Assembly: GCF_014108865.1 (NCBI RefSeq) | Contig: NZ_CP053928.1 | Location: 2,170,001-2,234,000 of the forward strand | DNA length: 64,000 nt | DNA from: Nocardioides sp. WS12 | GTDB taxonomy: Bacteria > Actinomycetota > Actinomycetes > Propionibacteriales > Nocardioidaceae | Direction: 5' to 3' | In this document: piece by piece, positions 25,003 through 33,054 of the stretch | Layout of the letters: the number at the start of each line of letters is the position of its first letter | Position numbering within the stretch: position 1 is the first letter of the stretch | Notes under the pieces: generated by a model | Databases searched by the model: none | Seen by the model: only the letters and a program-made list of their open reading frames with translations | Told to the model about the DNA's origin: nothing | Position numbers and translations under genes: made by a program

Positions 25003-26615
25003 GGGGCGCTCCCTGCCAGCCACTTCCACCATTGCAGGGTCGAGCGCACCGGCCCGATCCGTTTGCCGAAGCCACGCTTGCGCAGGTCGGCCTGGATCTC
25101 CTGGGCGGCGACCTGCAGGCCGAGGAATGTGTCGACGCCCGGGAAGTAGCCACCCAGCGTCGAGGAGCCGGAGGCGTACATCGCGCCGGACCCGGAGGCC
25201 GTGCCGATCAGCTCGAACGAGCGGTCGACGTTGAGCCGGCCGACGGGGTTGCGCGTGACGCCGCCGTGCTCGAGCAGGTCCTTCAGCAGCCGGTGCTCGG
25301 CGATGTCGGCTTCCAGCCCGGTGCAGTCGATGACGAAGTCGGCTTCGATCGGGACGGTGCCCTGGGCGGTGCGGACGTGGTTCACGATCCGCTCTCCGCT
25401 CGGCTGCATGTCCTCGACCGCACCCACGACCGGGGTGTACCAGCCTTCGCGACGGCCCTGGTTCATCTGCTTCTGCCACAGCTTGCGCCACGGGGTGTTG
25501 GTGCCACCCATCCGCTTGTAGAGCTCGGCCCGTTCCTCGCCCTCAAGCTTGCGGACCTGGGCCTTGAGCTGCCCGCCCCACACCGACTTGGGGTAGTTGA
25601 AGCCCTGGTAGGCCCACCCGTCGCCGCCACGGCGGCGCATGAACATCCGGGGCTTGCCGCCGCCGGGACGCGCGTCGCCCTCGTTGCCGTAACCGTCGTT
25701 GGGGCCGTTGATGTAGGTCCGGAACAGGTGGACGATGTTGGTCTGCGCACCGTGCAGCAGCCGGTCGTCCATCAGTCGCTGCAGCACGCGCGACGCGACG
25801 ATGCCGCCGCCTCGCACCACCACGGTGCTCGGGACCTGCATGAGCCGCTCGTAGACGTGCTCGTGCGCCTCGTAGGCGTTGACGATGTGGCGGTAGTCGT
25901 TGTTCTCGGTGCGATAGCGCTGGAGTTCGGGCAGGAACTTCAGTCCCGGGTAGCCCACGGCGACGTGGACGTACTGCGACCGGAAGGCCACGCGCTTGGT
26001 GGCCGACGCGCCTTCGGGGGGCGTCAGGATCGTGAAGTACCCGCCGCCGTACCGCCGGCGCACGATGCGGACCAGGCCCTTGACCAGCATCTCGTCGTAC
26101 CCGATGCGGTTGGACTCGCGCTCGAGCTGCTCGAAGACGTTGCCGGCCTTGGGCGTGTAGTAGTCCGCGAAGATCGGCTCGCTGAACAGCTGCCACAGGA
26201 CCTTGATGTTGAACTTCCGCACGCCTTCGGCGAAGCCGTACGACGGGAAGCCCCAGATGTTGTCGGGACGGGACGCCGAGTCCGACCGCAGGCGCTCGGG
26301 TCGCGGGACCTGGGAGACCCGGGTGAGGTACTCGTAGGTCTGCCACGGCTTGTCGAGCGTGCCGAGGACCCGGATCTGCGACGTCGGGACGCCGGCGATG
26401 CGCAGGTAGTCGACGGTCACGAAGCTGCCGATGCCCGAACCGACGGTCACGAAGGGGACGTCGACGATCGGGATGCCTGCCGCTGCCACCAGGTCGTCGG
26501 TCCAGAAGTCCGTCTCGAGCATCTGGTCGGTCAGGTCGCCCGTGATGGCCTGCGCCGGTAGATAGGTCGAGGGGTCAGTCGTGGGGACCACGGATGCTGC
26601 AGAGGGCTCGATCAA
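24999..26615 (-). CDS. FAD/NAD(P)-binding oxidoreductase-like protein, unknown
   Basis: A 538-residue protein with an N-terminal dinucleotide-binding motif VTVGSGIGSFVTVDYLR near residue 60 and a C-terminal segment DFVIDCTGLEADIAEH followed by GLQVAAQEIQADL, as in flavoprotein disulfide-reductase or monooxygenase folds. I cannot place it in a named family. No ATG is available; TTG 26615, four bases after AGGAGG, is the best start. It heads the minus-strand operon and diverges from a Ser/Thr kinase, so a redox-sensing role in the island is inferred. Confidence 0.65.
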   Translation of the reverse strand: MIEPSAASVVPTTDPSTYLPAQAITGDLTDQMLETDFWTDDLVAAAGIPIVDVPFVTVGSGIGSFVTVDYLRIAGVPTSQIRVLGTLDKPWQTYEYLTRVSQVPRPERLRSDSASRPDNIWGFPSYGFAEGVRKFNIKVLWQLFSEPIFADYYTPKAGNVFEQLERESNRIGYDEMLVKGLVRIVRRRYGGGYFTILTPPEGASATKRVAFRSQYVHVAVGYPGLKFLPELQRYRTENNDYRHIVNAYEAHEHVYERLMQVPSTVVVRGGGIVASRVLQRLMDDRLLHGAQTNIVHLFRTYINGPNDGYGNEGDARPGGGKPRMFMRRRGGDGWAYQGFNYPKSVWGGQLKAQVRKLEGEERAELYKRMGGTNTPWRKLWQKQMNQGRREGWYTPVVGAVEDMQPSGERIVNHVRTAQGTVPIEADFVIDCTGLEADIAEHRLLKDLLEHGGVTRNPVGRLNVDRSFELIGTASGSGAMYASGSSTLGGYFPGVDTFLGLQVAAQEIQADLRKRGFGKRIGPVRSTLQWWKWLAGSAP

Positions 26616-26794
26616 CGTGCCTCCTAGATCGCTGAATGCGTGCGGAACGCTACACCCGCTACCCGATGCGGCGCTTGCTGAATCCTTGCACTTCCGCGTC
26701 GCTGTGGGGGGTTTCGGGGTGAAGGTCCCGTGGCATCGTGCCATGCTGGAGTCCGGTCGCGCCGCGGCCTGCCCGACCAGTCATGGAGGATCGA

Positions 26795-27607
26795 GTGCAG
26801 GGAATCGCTGATTACGAGTTCGTGCGCCCCTTGGGCGAGTCGAACTACGGCACGAACTACCTCTCGAAGGCTCCAGCGCGTCTGGGCATCGGTGCTGGGG
26901 AAGTCGTGGTCAAGGTGATCGCCGGCCCGACCTCGGACGATGCGTTCCGGCGCGCCACCCGCGAGCTCAAGCACTTCAGCGTCGCGGATTCCGACCGTCT
27001 GGTCGCCGTCTACGACGCCGGCCGCCACGGCGGAGCGTTCTACTACGCGATGGAGTACCTCCCGCACGGTTCGCTCGAGAACCCGCACGTGGAGATCAGC
27101 ACCGGTCGTCGTGTCGCGGCCGTCCGCGACGCCGCGCTGGCCGCGCATGCCCTGCACGAGCGCGGGATCGCGCACCGCGACATCAAGCCCGCGAACATCC
27201 TGCTCGCCGACGACGGCGGCCGGCTCGCCGACCTCGGGCTCTCGCAGTTGCTCTCGCCGGGCATGGTCACCACGGGCCTGGGCCAGATCGGCCTGGAGTT
27301 CACGGACCCCGCGATCATGCTCGGGGCGCAGGCCTCGCGCGCCAGTGACATCTGGTCGCTGGGCGCCTCCCTGCACTTCGCGATCACCGGCAAGGGTGTC
27401 TACGGCGACCTGAAGGGCACCGAGCCGCTCCTGCTCGTACGTTCGATCCTGGCTTCGCAGCCGACGCTCTCGGATTCGCTGCCGTCCGCCGCCCGCACCC
27501 TGATCGAGTCGTGCCTCAACGCCGACGTCGCGGCCCGCCCGCGTACCGCTGCCGAGGTTGCCGCGAGTGCATCGGGCCTCGCCAGCGAACTCGGTTCCGC
27601 GGTCTGA
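26795..27607 (+). CDS. Soluble Ser/Thr protein kinase (kinase 1)
   Basis: A 270-residue Hanks-type kinase with no membrane segment. Visible motifs are the loop PLGESNYGTNY near residue 11, VVVKVI with the ATP-binding Lys, catalytic loop IAHRDIKPANILL, DLG in place of DFG, and SDIWSLGASLHFAITGKGVY. The GTG at 26795 has GGAGGA four bases upstream; ATG 26783 is the alternative. It is followed 17 bp later by a membrane protein that may be a substrate. The lack of an outer sensor domain sets it apart from PknB-type kinases. Confidence 0.88.
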   Translation: MQGIADYEFVRPLGESNYGTNYLSKAPARLGIGAGEVVVKVIAGPTSDDAFRRATRELKHFSVADSDRLVAVYDAGRHGGAFYYAMEYLPHGSLENPHVEISTGRRVAAVRDAALAAHALHERGIAHRDIKPANILLADDGGRLADLGLSQLLSPGMVTTGLGQIGLEFTDPAIMLGAQASRASDIWSLGASLHFAITGKGVYGDLKGTEPLLLVRSILASQPTLSDSLPSAARTLIESCLNADVAARPRTAAEVAASASGLASELGSAV

Positions 27608-27624
27608 GGGCTGAGGTCCACGGC

Positions 27625-29223
27625 ATGGAGTTGCACGAAGCGATCCGGGAACTCGTTGCTGCCCACGGCACATCGATCTTCGCCGACGCGAACGGGTTCC
27701 GCGGTGTCCTGGACGACGTCCTCGAGGAGGACCAGGCCAGCACCGGCGACATCAACCTGCTCGTCGACGCGATTCGCTTCGATGTCCTGACCCCGCTGTC
27801 GGCGATGATCGACGGCGGTGCCGACCCGGTCCGTGCGGTTGAGGCCGCCGGCCAGCGTCTGGCCCGCGATCGCGGCGGCGACGACCAGGCGGCGTCCAGC
27901 TGGGCTGCGGCCGTCCTCGGGTACGCCATCGGCAAGGTCCCGCCGGACGTGATCCTGCGCTACCGCTCGCAGCGACCGCCGTCGTCCCACCTTCCGCAGG
28001 CGCCGCCGCCCTCCGGTCCGCCCCTCCAGTCCCCGCCGGCGCCGTTCCAGTCGCCGGCGACCACCTGGCCACCCCAGTCAGGCCAGCCGGGCCAACCGGG
28101 CCAGCCGGGCCAGCAGGGCCCGCCGACGGTGATGCCCGGCTACCAGTCCGCGCCCCAGGGAGCGCCGTACGGCGCCCCGGCGTACGGCGTCGCGGGCGGC
28201 TACCCGCCGGCCCCCGGCTTCGGCCAGCAGCCCACGAAGAAGAAGAGCCCCGTGATCTGGATCGCGGCGGCCGTCGCAGGCGTCGTCGTGGTGGGTGGCG
28301 GGATCACCGGGCTGGTCATCGCCGGTGGCGGCGACGACAAGTCCAGCAAGGGCAACGGCGGCCAGTCGGCAGAGACCTCCGAGACCCCCGAGGTGGACGT
28401 CGATGCGGCGGCGCTCGACGGGCGTTACAACGCACTGGCCTCCACCATCAGCGCGGGGACGAGCGACTGCGTCGGCGGCACCCCGACCACCGGCCAGGCC
28501 GAGGTCGTCGACTGTGTCGTCAGTTCCGGCAAGTTGAAGCTGATCACGTACCTCGACGAGGCGTCGCTGACCGCTGCACGCAAGGCGCGACTGGACTACC
28601 GAGCCGGGACGCTGACGGCCGACAACGGTACGACGGCGCTCTACGAGTTCGACCCGGAGCGGGGCGGTAGTTCGGCCCCAGCGATCGTCTACTGGGACAG
28701 CACCTCGGCGCTCCAGTCGGCCACGATCACGGGCGAGGGCAGCGTCAAGATCGACACCGTGACGACGAACTACAAGGCGACGTCGCCACGTGTCTCGGAG
28801 CCGACGAACCCCCAGCACCCGGTGCTGCGTGACTTCATCAACATCAACATGGACGTCTCGACGTGCACCCGGCAGCGGACCTTCTTCGTCGGAGCCTCCG
28901 AGGAGAGTTCCTGCACGGCGATCGACGGGATCGTCGTCACGGTGGGGCGGTACACCACGCGGAAGGCGCTGAGCCTGGACCGCAAGTACTACAAGGGGAA
29001 GTTCGAAGAGGCCGCCAAGGGAGGCGGCAAGCAGGGCGGCGGTGGCACCTGGAAGTTCGGCGAGGGCAAGGCCGAGGGTGCCTACTACGCCTATCGGAAC
29101 GGCGAAGGCGACACAGCCACGCTGTACTGGGACTACAACCTGTCCGACTGCTATTGCTACGGCGTGGCCTGGAGCTTCGACGGCGACCTGAAGAAGCTCG
29201 AGGACTGGTGGCCCAGCGAGTGA
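27625..29223 (+). CDS. One-pass membrane protein with helical N-domain and Cys-rich outer domain
   Basis: A 532-residue protein. Residues 1-110 form a helical domain (ELHEAIRELVAAHGTSIFAD...) of a type seen fused to kinases and chaperone-like proteins in other bacteria; 115-205 is a Pro/Gly/Gln linker with GQPGQPGQPG repeats; one membrane segment near 210-232 (IWIAAAVAGVVVVGGGITGL); about 300 residues outside with cysteines that include a CYCYG pair. It is co-transcribed with kinase 1 and is a reasonable target or partner. Function unknown. Confidence 0.7.
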   Translation: MELHEAIRELVAAHGTSIFADANGFRGVLDDVLEEDQASTGDINLLVDAIRFDVLTPLSAMIDGGADPVRAVEAAGQRLARDRGGDDQAASSWAAAVLGYAIGKVPPDVILRYRSQRPPSSHLPQAPPPSGPPLQSPPAPFQSPATTWPPQSGQPGQPGQPGQQGPPTVMPGYQSAPQGAPYGAPAYGVAGGYPPAPGFGQQPTKKKSPVIWIAAAVAGVVVVGGGITGLVIAGGGDDKSSKGNGGQSAETSETPEVDVDAAALDGRYNALASTISAGTSDCVGGTPTTGQAEVVDCVVSSGKLKLITYLDEASLTAARKARLDYRAGTLTADNGTTALYEFDPERGGSSAPAIVYWDSTSALQSATITGEGSVKIDTVTTNYKATSPRVSEPTNPQHPVLRDFININMDVSTCTRQRTFFVGASEESSCTAIDGIVVTVGRYTTRKALSLDRKYYKGKFEEAAKGGGKQGGGGTWKFGEGKAEGAYYAYRNGEGDTATLYWDYNLSDCYCYGVAWSFDGDLKKLEDWWPSE

Positions 29224-29240
29224 TCAGCGACTGATCACTC
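29218..29240. terminator. Palindrome spanning two convergent stop codons
   Basis: GAGTGATCA-GCGAC-TGATCACTC has perfect 9-bp arms. The stop codons of the two convergent genes each lie in one arm. It may act as a bidirectional terminator although no long T-tract follows. Confidence 0.45.
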
Positions 29241-30110
29241 CGGCACGGGAATCGTGTCGGCCAGGTCCGGTCGGCTGATCCCTCCGACGTCGGTGCGCAC
29301 CAGGAGCGCCATCGTCGTGTCGTCGCCGCCGATGAGGGCGGGTTCCGCGAGCCATTCAGGGAGCTGCTCGCGCACCCAGACCAGGCCGCGGCTGCGACTG
29401 AACTCGAGCAGCTGCTCACCGGTCTGGCGCCACCAGCCGTCGGCGTCGACGCGTGAGCGCCCGAACCCGTCGGTGCACAGGAAGACCAGCGCGACGTCGT
29501 CGACCCGTGCGTCCACGACCGCGACGCGCAGCGCGTCGACCGGTCGGGCCTGGCACAGCGAACTGGTGTGCAGGCCGTCGAGGTCGGGGTCCTCCGGCAA
29601 CGGCCGGGACGCTTCTCCGTTGGCGGACACCAGGACGGAGTCGCCGTCGCCGATCTGGAGGAACACGACCAGGTCGCCCACGGCAGCCGTGGCGAGCACC
29701 GTGGAGCCGTAGGCCCGCAAGGGATCGGCGCTCGCGCCGAGCGCGTCGTCGGCCGCGGAGTACGGGTGGGCCGCGATGTGATGCTCGACCTTGCCCACCC
29801 AGTTCGCCACGAGGGCGGCACCGGCGGTGCTGAGCAGGTCCTCGACAACGGCGTGGTCGACACCGTCGCCAAGTGCGGCGACGGCGGTCAGCGTGCGCCG
29901 CAACTCCTCGACCGCGCACAGGACCGCGAGCGCGGAGCCGATGTCGCTGCGGAAGTGCAACTTGTGTCCGTGCCCGTCCGCGACAGCGATCACGGCCTGG
30001 CCGTTCTCGTGGTCAGTCCACGTCAGGACCGAGTCCTGGAGCGGCAACTGATCGCGAACGTGGACCGAACCGATCGTGGTGCCGGACAGCGTTGTCCAGC
30101 GGTGGGTCAT
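29235..30110 (-). CDS. PP2C-type protein phosphatase (YegK/TerY-P type)
   Basis: A 291-residue Mn/Mg-dependent Ser/Thr phosphatase lacking a membrane anchor. Metal motifs are VADGHGH near residue 44, IGDGDSVL near 150, LCTDGFG near 212 and GGDDTT near 263. The ATG overlaps the stop of the VWA gene upstream (ATGA). PP2C, VWA and a zinc-ribbon kinase next to each other match the TerY-P triad and E. coli yegK-yegL-yegI, so it probably reverses the action of the adjacent kinases. Confidence 0.88.
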   Translation of the reverse strand: MTHRWTTLSGTTIGSVHVRDQLPLQDSVLTWTDHENGQAVIAVADGHGHKLHFRSDIGSALAVLCAVEELRRTLTAVAALGDGVDHAVVEDLLSTAGAALVANWVGKVEHHIAAHPYSAADDALGASADPLRAYGSTVLATAAVGDLVVFLQIGDGDSVLVSANGEASRPLPEDPDLDGLHTSSLCQARPVDALRVAVVDARVDDVALVFLCTDGFGRSRVDADGWWRQTGEQLLEFSRSRGLVWVREQLPEWLAEPALIGGDDTTMALLVRTDVGGISRPDLADTIPVPE

Positions 30111-30808
30111 CCGAGGGTGCTCCAGATCGGGTCACCGATCGGGCTCGGAGGCGCGGCGGTGACACCGGTGCCCGGTCCGACGACCGGCCGGGAGGCGACC
30201 TTGCTGGCGGCCTTCGAGGCCCACACGATGTATTCGACGAGTTGCTCGGGGTTGTCGGCCCGCAGCAACGGGACGTCCTCGTCGCCGATGAAGCGGCGCA
30301 ACGAGTGCATGTCGGCGTCGCGGCCGACGCCGAGGGCCAACCGGACAGCGGTGGCACCCCAACGGTTGTTCAACAACGCCTGCAGGCCTTCGGCGAAGGT
30401 CACGCCGCTGCTCTGGGTGGGCCGTCCGTCAGACACGAGGATGATCGCCGGTGGGAAGGCACTGTTGCTCTCGTCGAGGTGCTCGAGTGCGCCGGCCAGG
30501 GTCTGCAGGGCACTGCCCAGTTCGGTGAAACCACGCGGCACCGCCTCGAGGCGCTTCCAGTGGATCTGGTCGACCTGGGTGGGCTCCTCGATGATCCACT
30601 GCGGCTCGTTGGCGAACGCGAGGACCCGGACCAGCAGTTCGGCGTGCGGGTTGGCGCGCGCCTCGTCCTTCAGGTGGGGGAGGACCTCGGTGATCGCGTT
30701 GTTGAGCGCCTGGATACGGCCGCCCCGCATCATGGAGCCCGAGACGTCGAGAACGAAGATGAAGTGCAGCGGCTTGCGCGCGAGCGCACCGCCGAGCCTG
30801 TCGCTCAT
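30107..30808 (-). CDS. VWA-domain protein (TerY/YegL-like)
   Basis: A 233-residue von Willebrand A protein. The metal-ion-dependent adhesion site begins FVLDVSGSMM near residue 20, with a second metal Thr region and IILVSDGRPTQ near 125. The ATG at 30808 has GGAAGGAGG upstream. It is coupled to the PP2C gene and diverges from kinase 2. In TerY-type systems the VWA protein is thought to organise a kinase-phosphatase complex, possibly in response to metal. Confidence 0.87.
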   Translation of the reverse strand: MSDRLGGALARKPLHFIFVLDVSGSMMRGGRIQALNNAITEVLPHLKDEARANPHAELLVRVLAFANEPQWIIEEPTQVDQIHWKRLEAVPRGFTELGSALQTLAGALEHLDESNSAFPPAIILVSDGRPTQSSGVTFAEGLQALLNNRWGATAVRLALGVGRDADMHSLRRFIGDEDVPLLRADNPEQLVEYIVWASKAASKVASRPVVGPGTGVTAAPPSPIGDPIWSTLG

Positions 30809-30989
30809 CGGGGCCCTCCTTCCGATGGGTCGGGGTGGTCGGTGTGGTCGGGTTGGCCCTGCCGGGGCGTTTCGAACAACGCTAACGCTGAACAGGTCGG
30901 CCGGGCTGTGTTTCAAGGTGCCCGAATCTGTTGAGGCTATACATTGTCACGCAGGTCGAGCAGAGCGATTACGGAGGTCGGGCACACCC

Positions 30990-32318
30990 ATGGTGCTGGC
31001 AGAGGGCGTCGAGGTCGATCTCGGCCCATTGGGACGCGCCCGGGTGACCTCACTTCTCGGCCAGGGCGGACAGGGCTACGTCTTCGAGGTCCGTCGCGAG
31101 ACCGGCGAGCCACTCGCCCTCAAGTGGTACAAACCCGAGAGCGCGACCTCGCAGCAGTACGACGAAATGCAGCAGTTGGTCGAGATCGGCTCGCCGCACC
31201 AGCGCTTCCTCTGGCCGCTCAGCATGGCCCGGGTCGGGACGGAGCCGAGCTTTGGCTACGTCATGCACCTGCGGCACCAGCGCTTCCTCGAGTTGAGCTT
31301 CCTGTTGCTCAACGCGGACCGCGACGGGAACCCCCTCGACGTCTCCTTCTCCTCGATCATCGAGCTGTGTCGCCAGCTGAGTTACAGCTTCCTGCGACTG
31401 CACGCGCGCGGCCTCTGCTACCGCGACATCTCCTTCGGCAATGTCTTCTTCGACCCGTCCAACGGTGACGTCCTGATCTGCGACAACGACAACGTCGGCA
31501 TCGACAACGGCACCGGTCGGGTCCTCGGGACGCCGTACTTCATGGCACCGGAGGTCGTGCGTGACACGACGTACCGCACCCTCCCGAACACCGACACCGA
31601 CCGGCACTCACTCGCCGTACTGCTGTTCTACGCGCTGTTCCTCGGTCACCCACTCGAAGGTGCGCGCACCGATGCGGGCATGCGCGACGCCCATTGGCTG
31701 ATGACGCACTTCGGGACCGAGCCGCTGTTCTGCATGCATCCGGACCGGGCCGAGAACCGGCCGGCGCAGATCGTCCAGCAGTACTGGAACATCTACCCGC
31801 AGTTCCTCCGTGACCTGTTCATCCAGGCCTTCGCCGAAGGGCTCGACCACGCGGGCGCCCGGGTCACCGAGGGCCAGTGGATCAAGGCGATGGACCGGCT
31901 GCGTGACGGCCTGCTGGCGTGCCCGACCTGCGGCACCACGAACTTCTGGAGCCCCGAGGACGACAGCGTCACCTGCTGGCAGGACCAGACCGAGGTCCGG
32001 CCGCCGTACGTCCTGCAGATCGGTCGCCGCACGGTGGCCGTCGGCCCCCAGACCACGGTCCGGTCCGACCACCTCACCTCGGGGATCGACCATCCGACCG
32101 TGCTCGCCCAGGTGCGCCAGCACCCGGAGGCCAGGGATCGCTGGGGCCTGCACAACGCGTCGGACTTCTCGTGGCCGGTCTCCTACCCGGGTGGCCAGAA
32201 CTTCCTGCTCGAGCCGGACCGGACGATCGAACTGGTCAACGGCGCCCGGATCCAGATCCGCAACTCCACCGTTCAGGTGCGTCGACCGAGCGGGTCGACG
32301 CCCGGGGCGACCGCATAG
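30990..32318 (+). CDS. Ser/Thr kinase with C-terminal zinc ribbon (kinase 2, YegI-like)
   Basis: A 442-residue kinase. It has LLGQGGQGYVFEV near residue 20 and ALKWYK, but the catalytic loop reads YRDISFGNVFFD (Tyr for the usual His) and the DFG position reads DND in ICDNDNVGID. Such deviations are seen in the TerY-P/YegI group. Near residue 311 a zinc-ribbon begins (CPTCGTTNFW), and the last ~100 residues form an unassigned domain. The ATG is 12 nt after GGAGG, a long spacing. It is followed 10 bp later by the FHA-protease gene. Confidence 0.85.
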   Translation: MVLAEGVEVDLGPLGRARVTSLLGQGGQGYVFEVRRETGEPLALKWYKPESATSQQYDEMQQLVEIGSPHQRFLWPLSMARVGTEPSFGYVMHLRHQRFLELSFLLLNADRDGNPLDVSFSSIIELCRQLSYSFLRLHARGLCYRDISFGNVFFDPSNGDVLICDNDNVGIDNGTGRVLGTPYFMAPEVVRDTTYRTLPNTDTDRHSLAVLLFYALFLGHPLEGARTDAGMRDAHWLMTHFGTEPLFCMHPDRAENRPAQIVQQYWNIYPQFLRDLFIQAFAEGLDHAGARVTEGQWIKAMDRLRDGLLACPTCGTTNFWSPEDDSVTCWQDQTEVRPPYVLQIGRRTVAVGPQTTVRSDHLTSGIDHPTVLAQVRQHPEARDRWGLHNASDFSWPVSYPGGQNFLLEPDRTIELVNGARIQIRNSTVQVRRPSGSTPGATA

Positions 32319-32328
32319 GGTGACGGCC

Positions 32329-33054
32329 ATGTCTGCTCTCGTGGTCGAGGTCGACGGACGAGTCCTTCGTCTCGAAGGCAAGCCCGTCTATCGCATTGGC
32401 CGGGCCATCGAGGCCGATGTCGTCCTCACCGCCGGTTCGGTGTCGCGCCAGCACGCCGAACTGCAGTCCTCGGACTTCGGGTGGGTCCTGGTCGACAACG
32501 ACAGCCAGTTCGGCACCTACGTCGATGACGAGCGGGTGACCGACTATCCGATCGAGCGGCGGATCTCGGTGCGCTGCGGCCCACCGGCCGCCGGCGCATC
32601 GCTGACGATCATCCCGGCCGAGCAGTACGACGCGCCAGCGGCCCTTGCGGCCCCGGCGCCCGTCCCACCGATGGCCCCTCCGCTGGCCGCACCCCCGCCT
32701 CCGCCGATGCCCGCGCCCGGACCCCGTCGCGTATCCCGCCGATGCCGAGCCTGCCCGACGAGCTCACCATGCCGCCGATGTCGTCGGCGCCACCCCCCGA
32801 CCCGTCGACGCGGGTCGCACCGCCGGGCGCGCGTCCGCCGGGCGCGCCGGGTCTGCCGGCTGCGATCCCGGGCAACGACGCCACCCAGATCCTGGCGGCT
32901 GCCCCGCGTCCCCAGGTCGGCCCGCAGGGTCATGCAGGACCGCCCGCCCAGCGCACCGGCCCGGACCTGCTGCTGGTGGCCGAGGGGCGCGAGCACCGCT
33001 TCCGCCACCCGACCCAGATCACGGTGGGGCGTCGCAGCGACTCGACGGTCGTGA
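32329..33054 (+). CDS. FHA domain plus Pro-rich linker, apparent N-terminal half of a frameshifted FHA-protease gene
   Basis: Residues 1-85 from the ATG at 32329 form an FHA domain (YRIGRAIEADVVL, VSRQHAELQ, NDSQFGTYV). A Pro/Ala-rich linker then runs to about 32720, after which this frame turns into an Arg/Cys-rich sequence of no biological character up to its stop at 33054. The neighbouring frame continues with a sensible Pro-rich linker, a second FHA domain, a membrane segment and a protease. The likely protein is one chain joined by a shift near 32716-32735. Confidence 0.6.
   Translation: MSALVVEVDGRVLRLEGKPVYRIGRAIEADVVLTAGSVSRQHAELQSSDFGWVLVDNDSQFGTYVDDERVTDYPIERRISVRCGPPAAGASLTIIPAEQYDAPAALAAPAPVPPMAPPLAAPPPPPMPAPGPRRVSRRCRACPTSSPCRRCRRRHPPTRRRGSHRRARVRRARRVCRLRSRATTPPRSWRLPRVPRSARRVMQDRPPSAPARTCCWWPRGASTASATRPRSRWGVAATRRS

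Noticed and set aside
28076..28120. Tandem 9-base repeat encoding Gly-Gln-Pro
   Set aside because: It is a low-complexity linker in a membrane protein, not a separate element.
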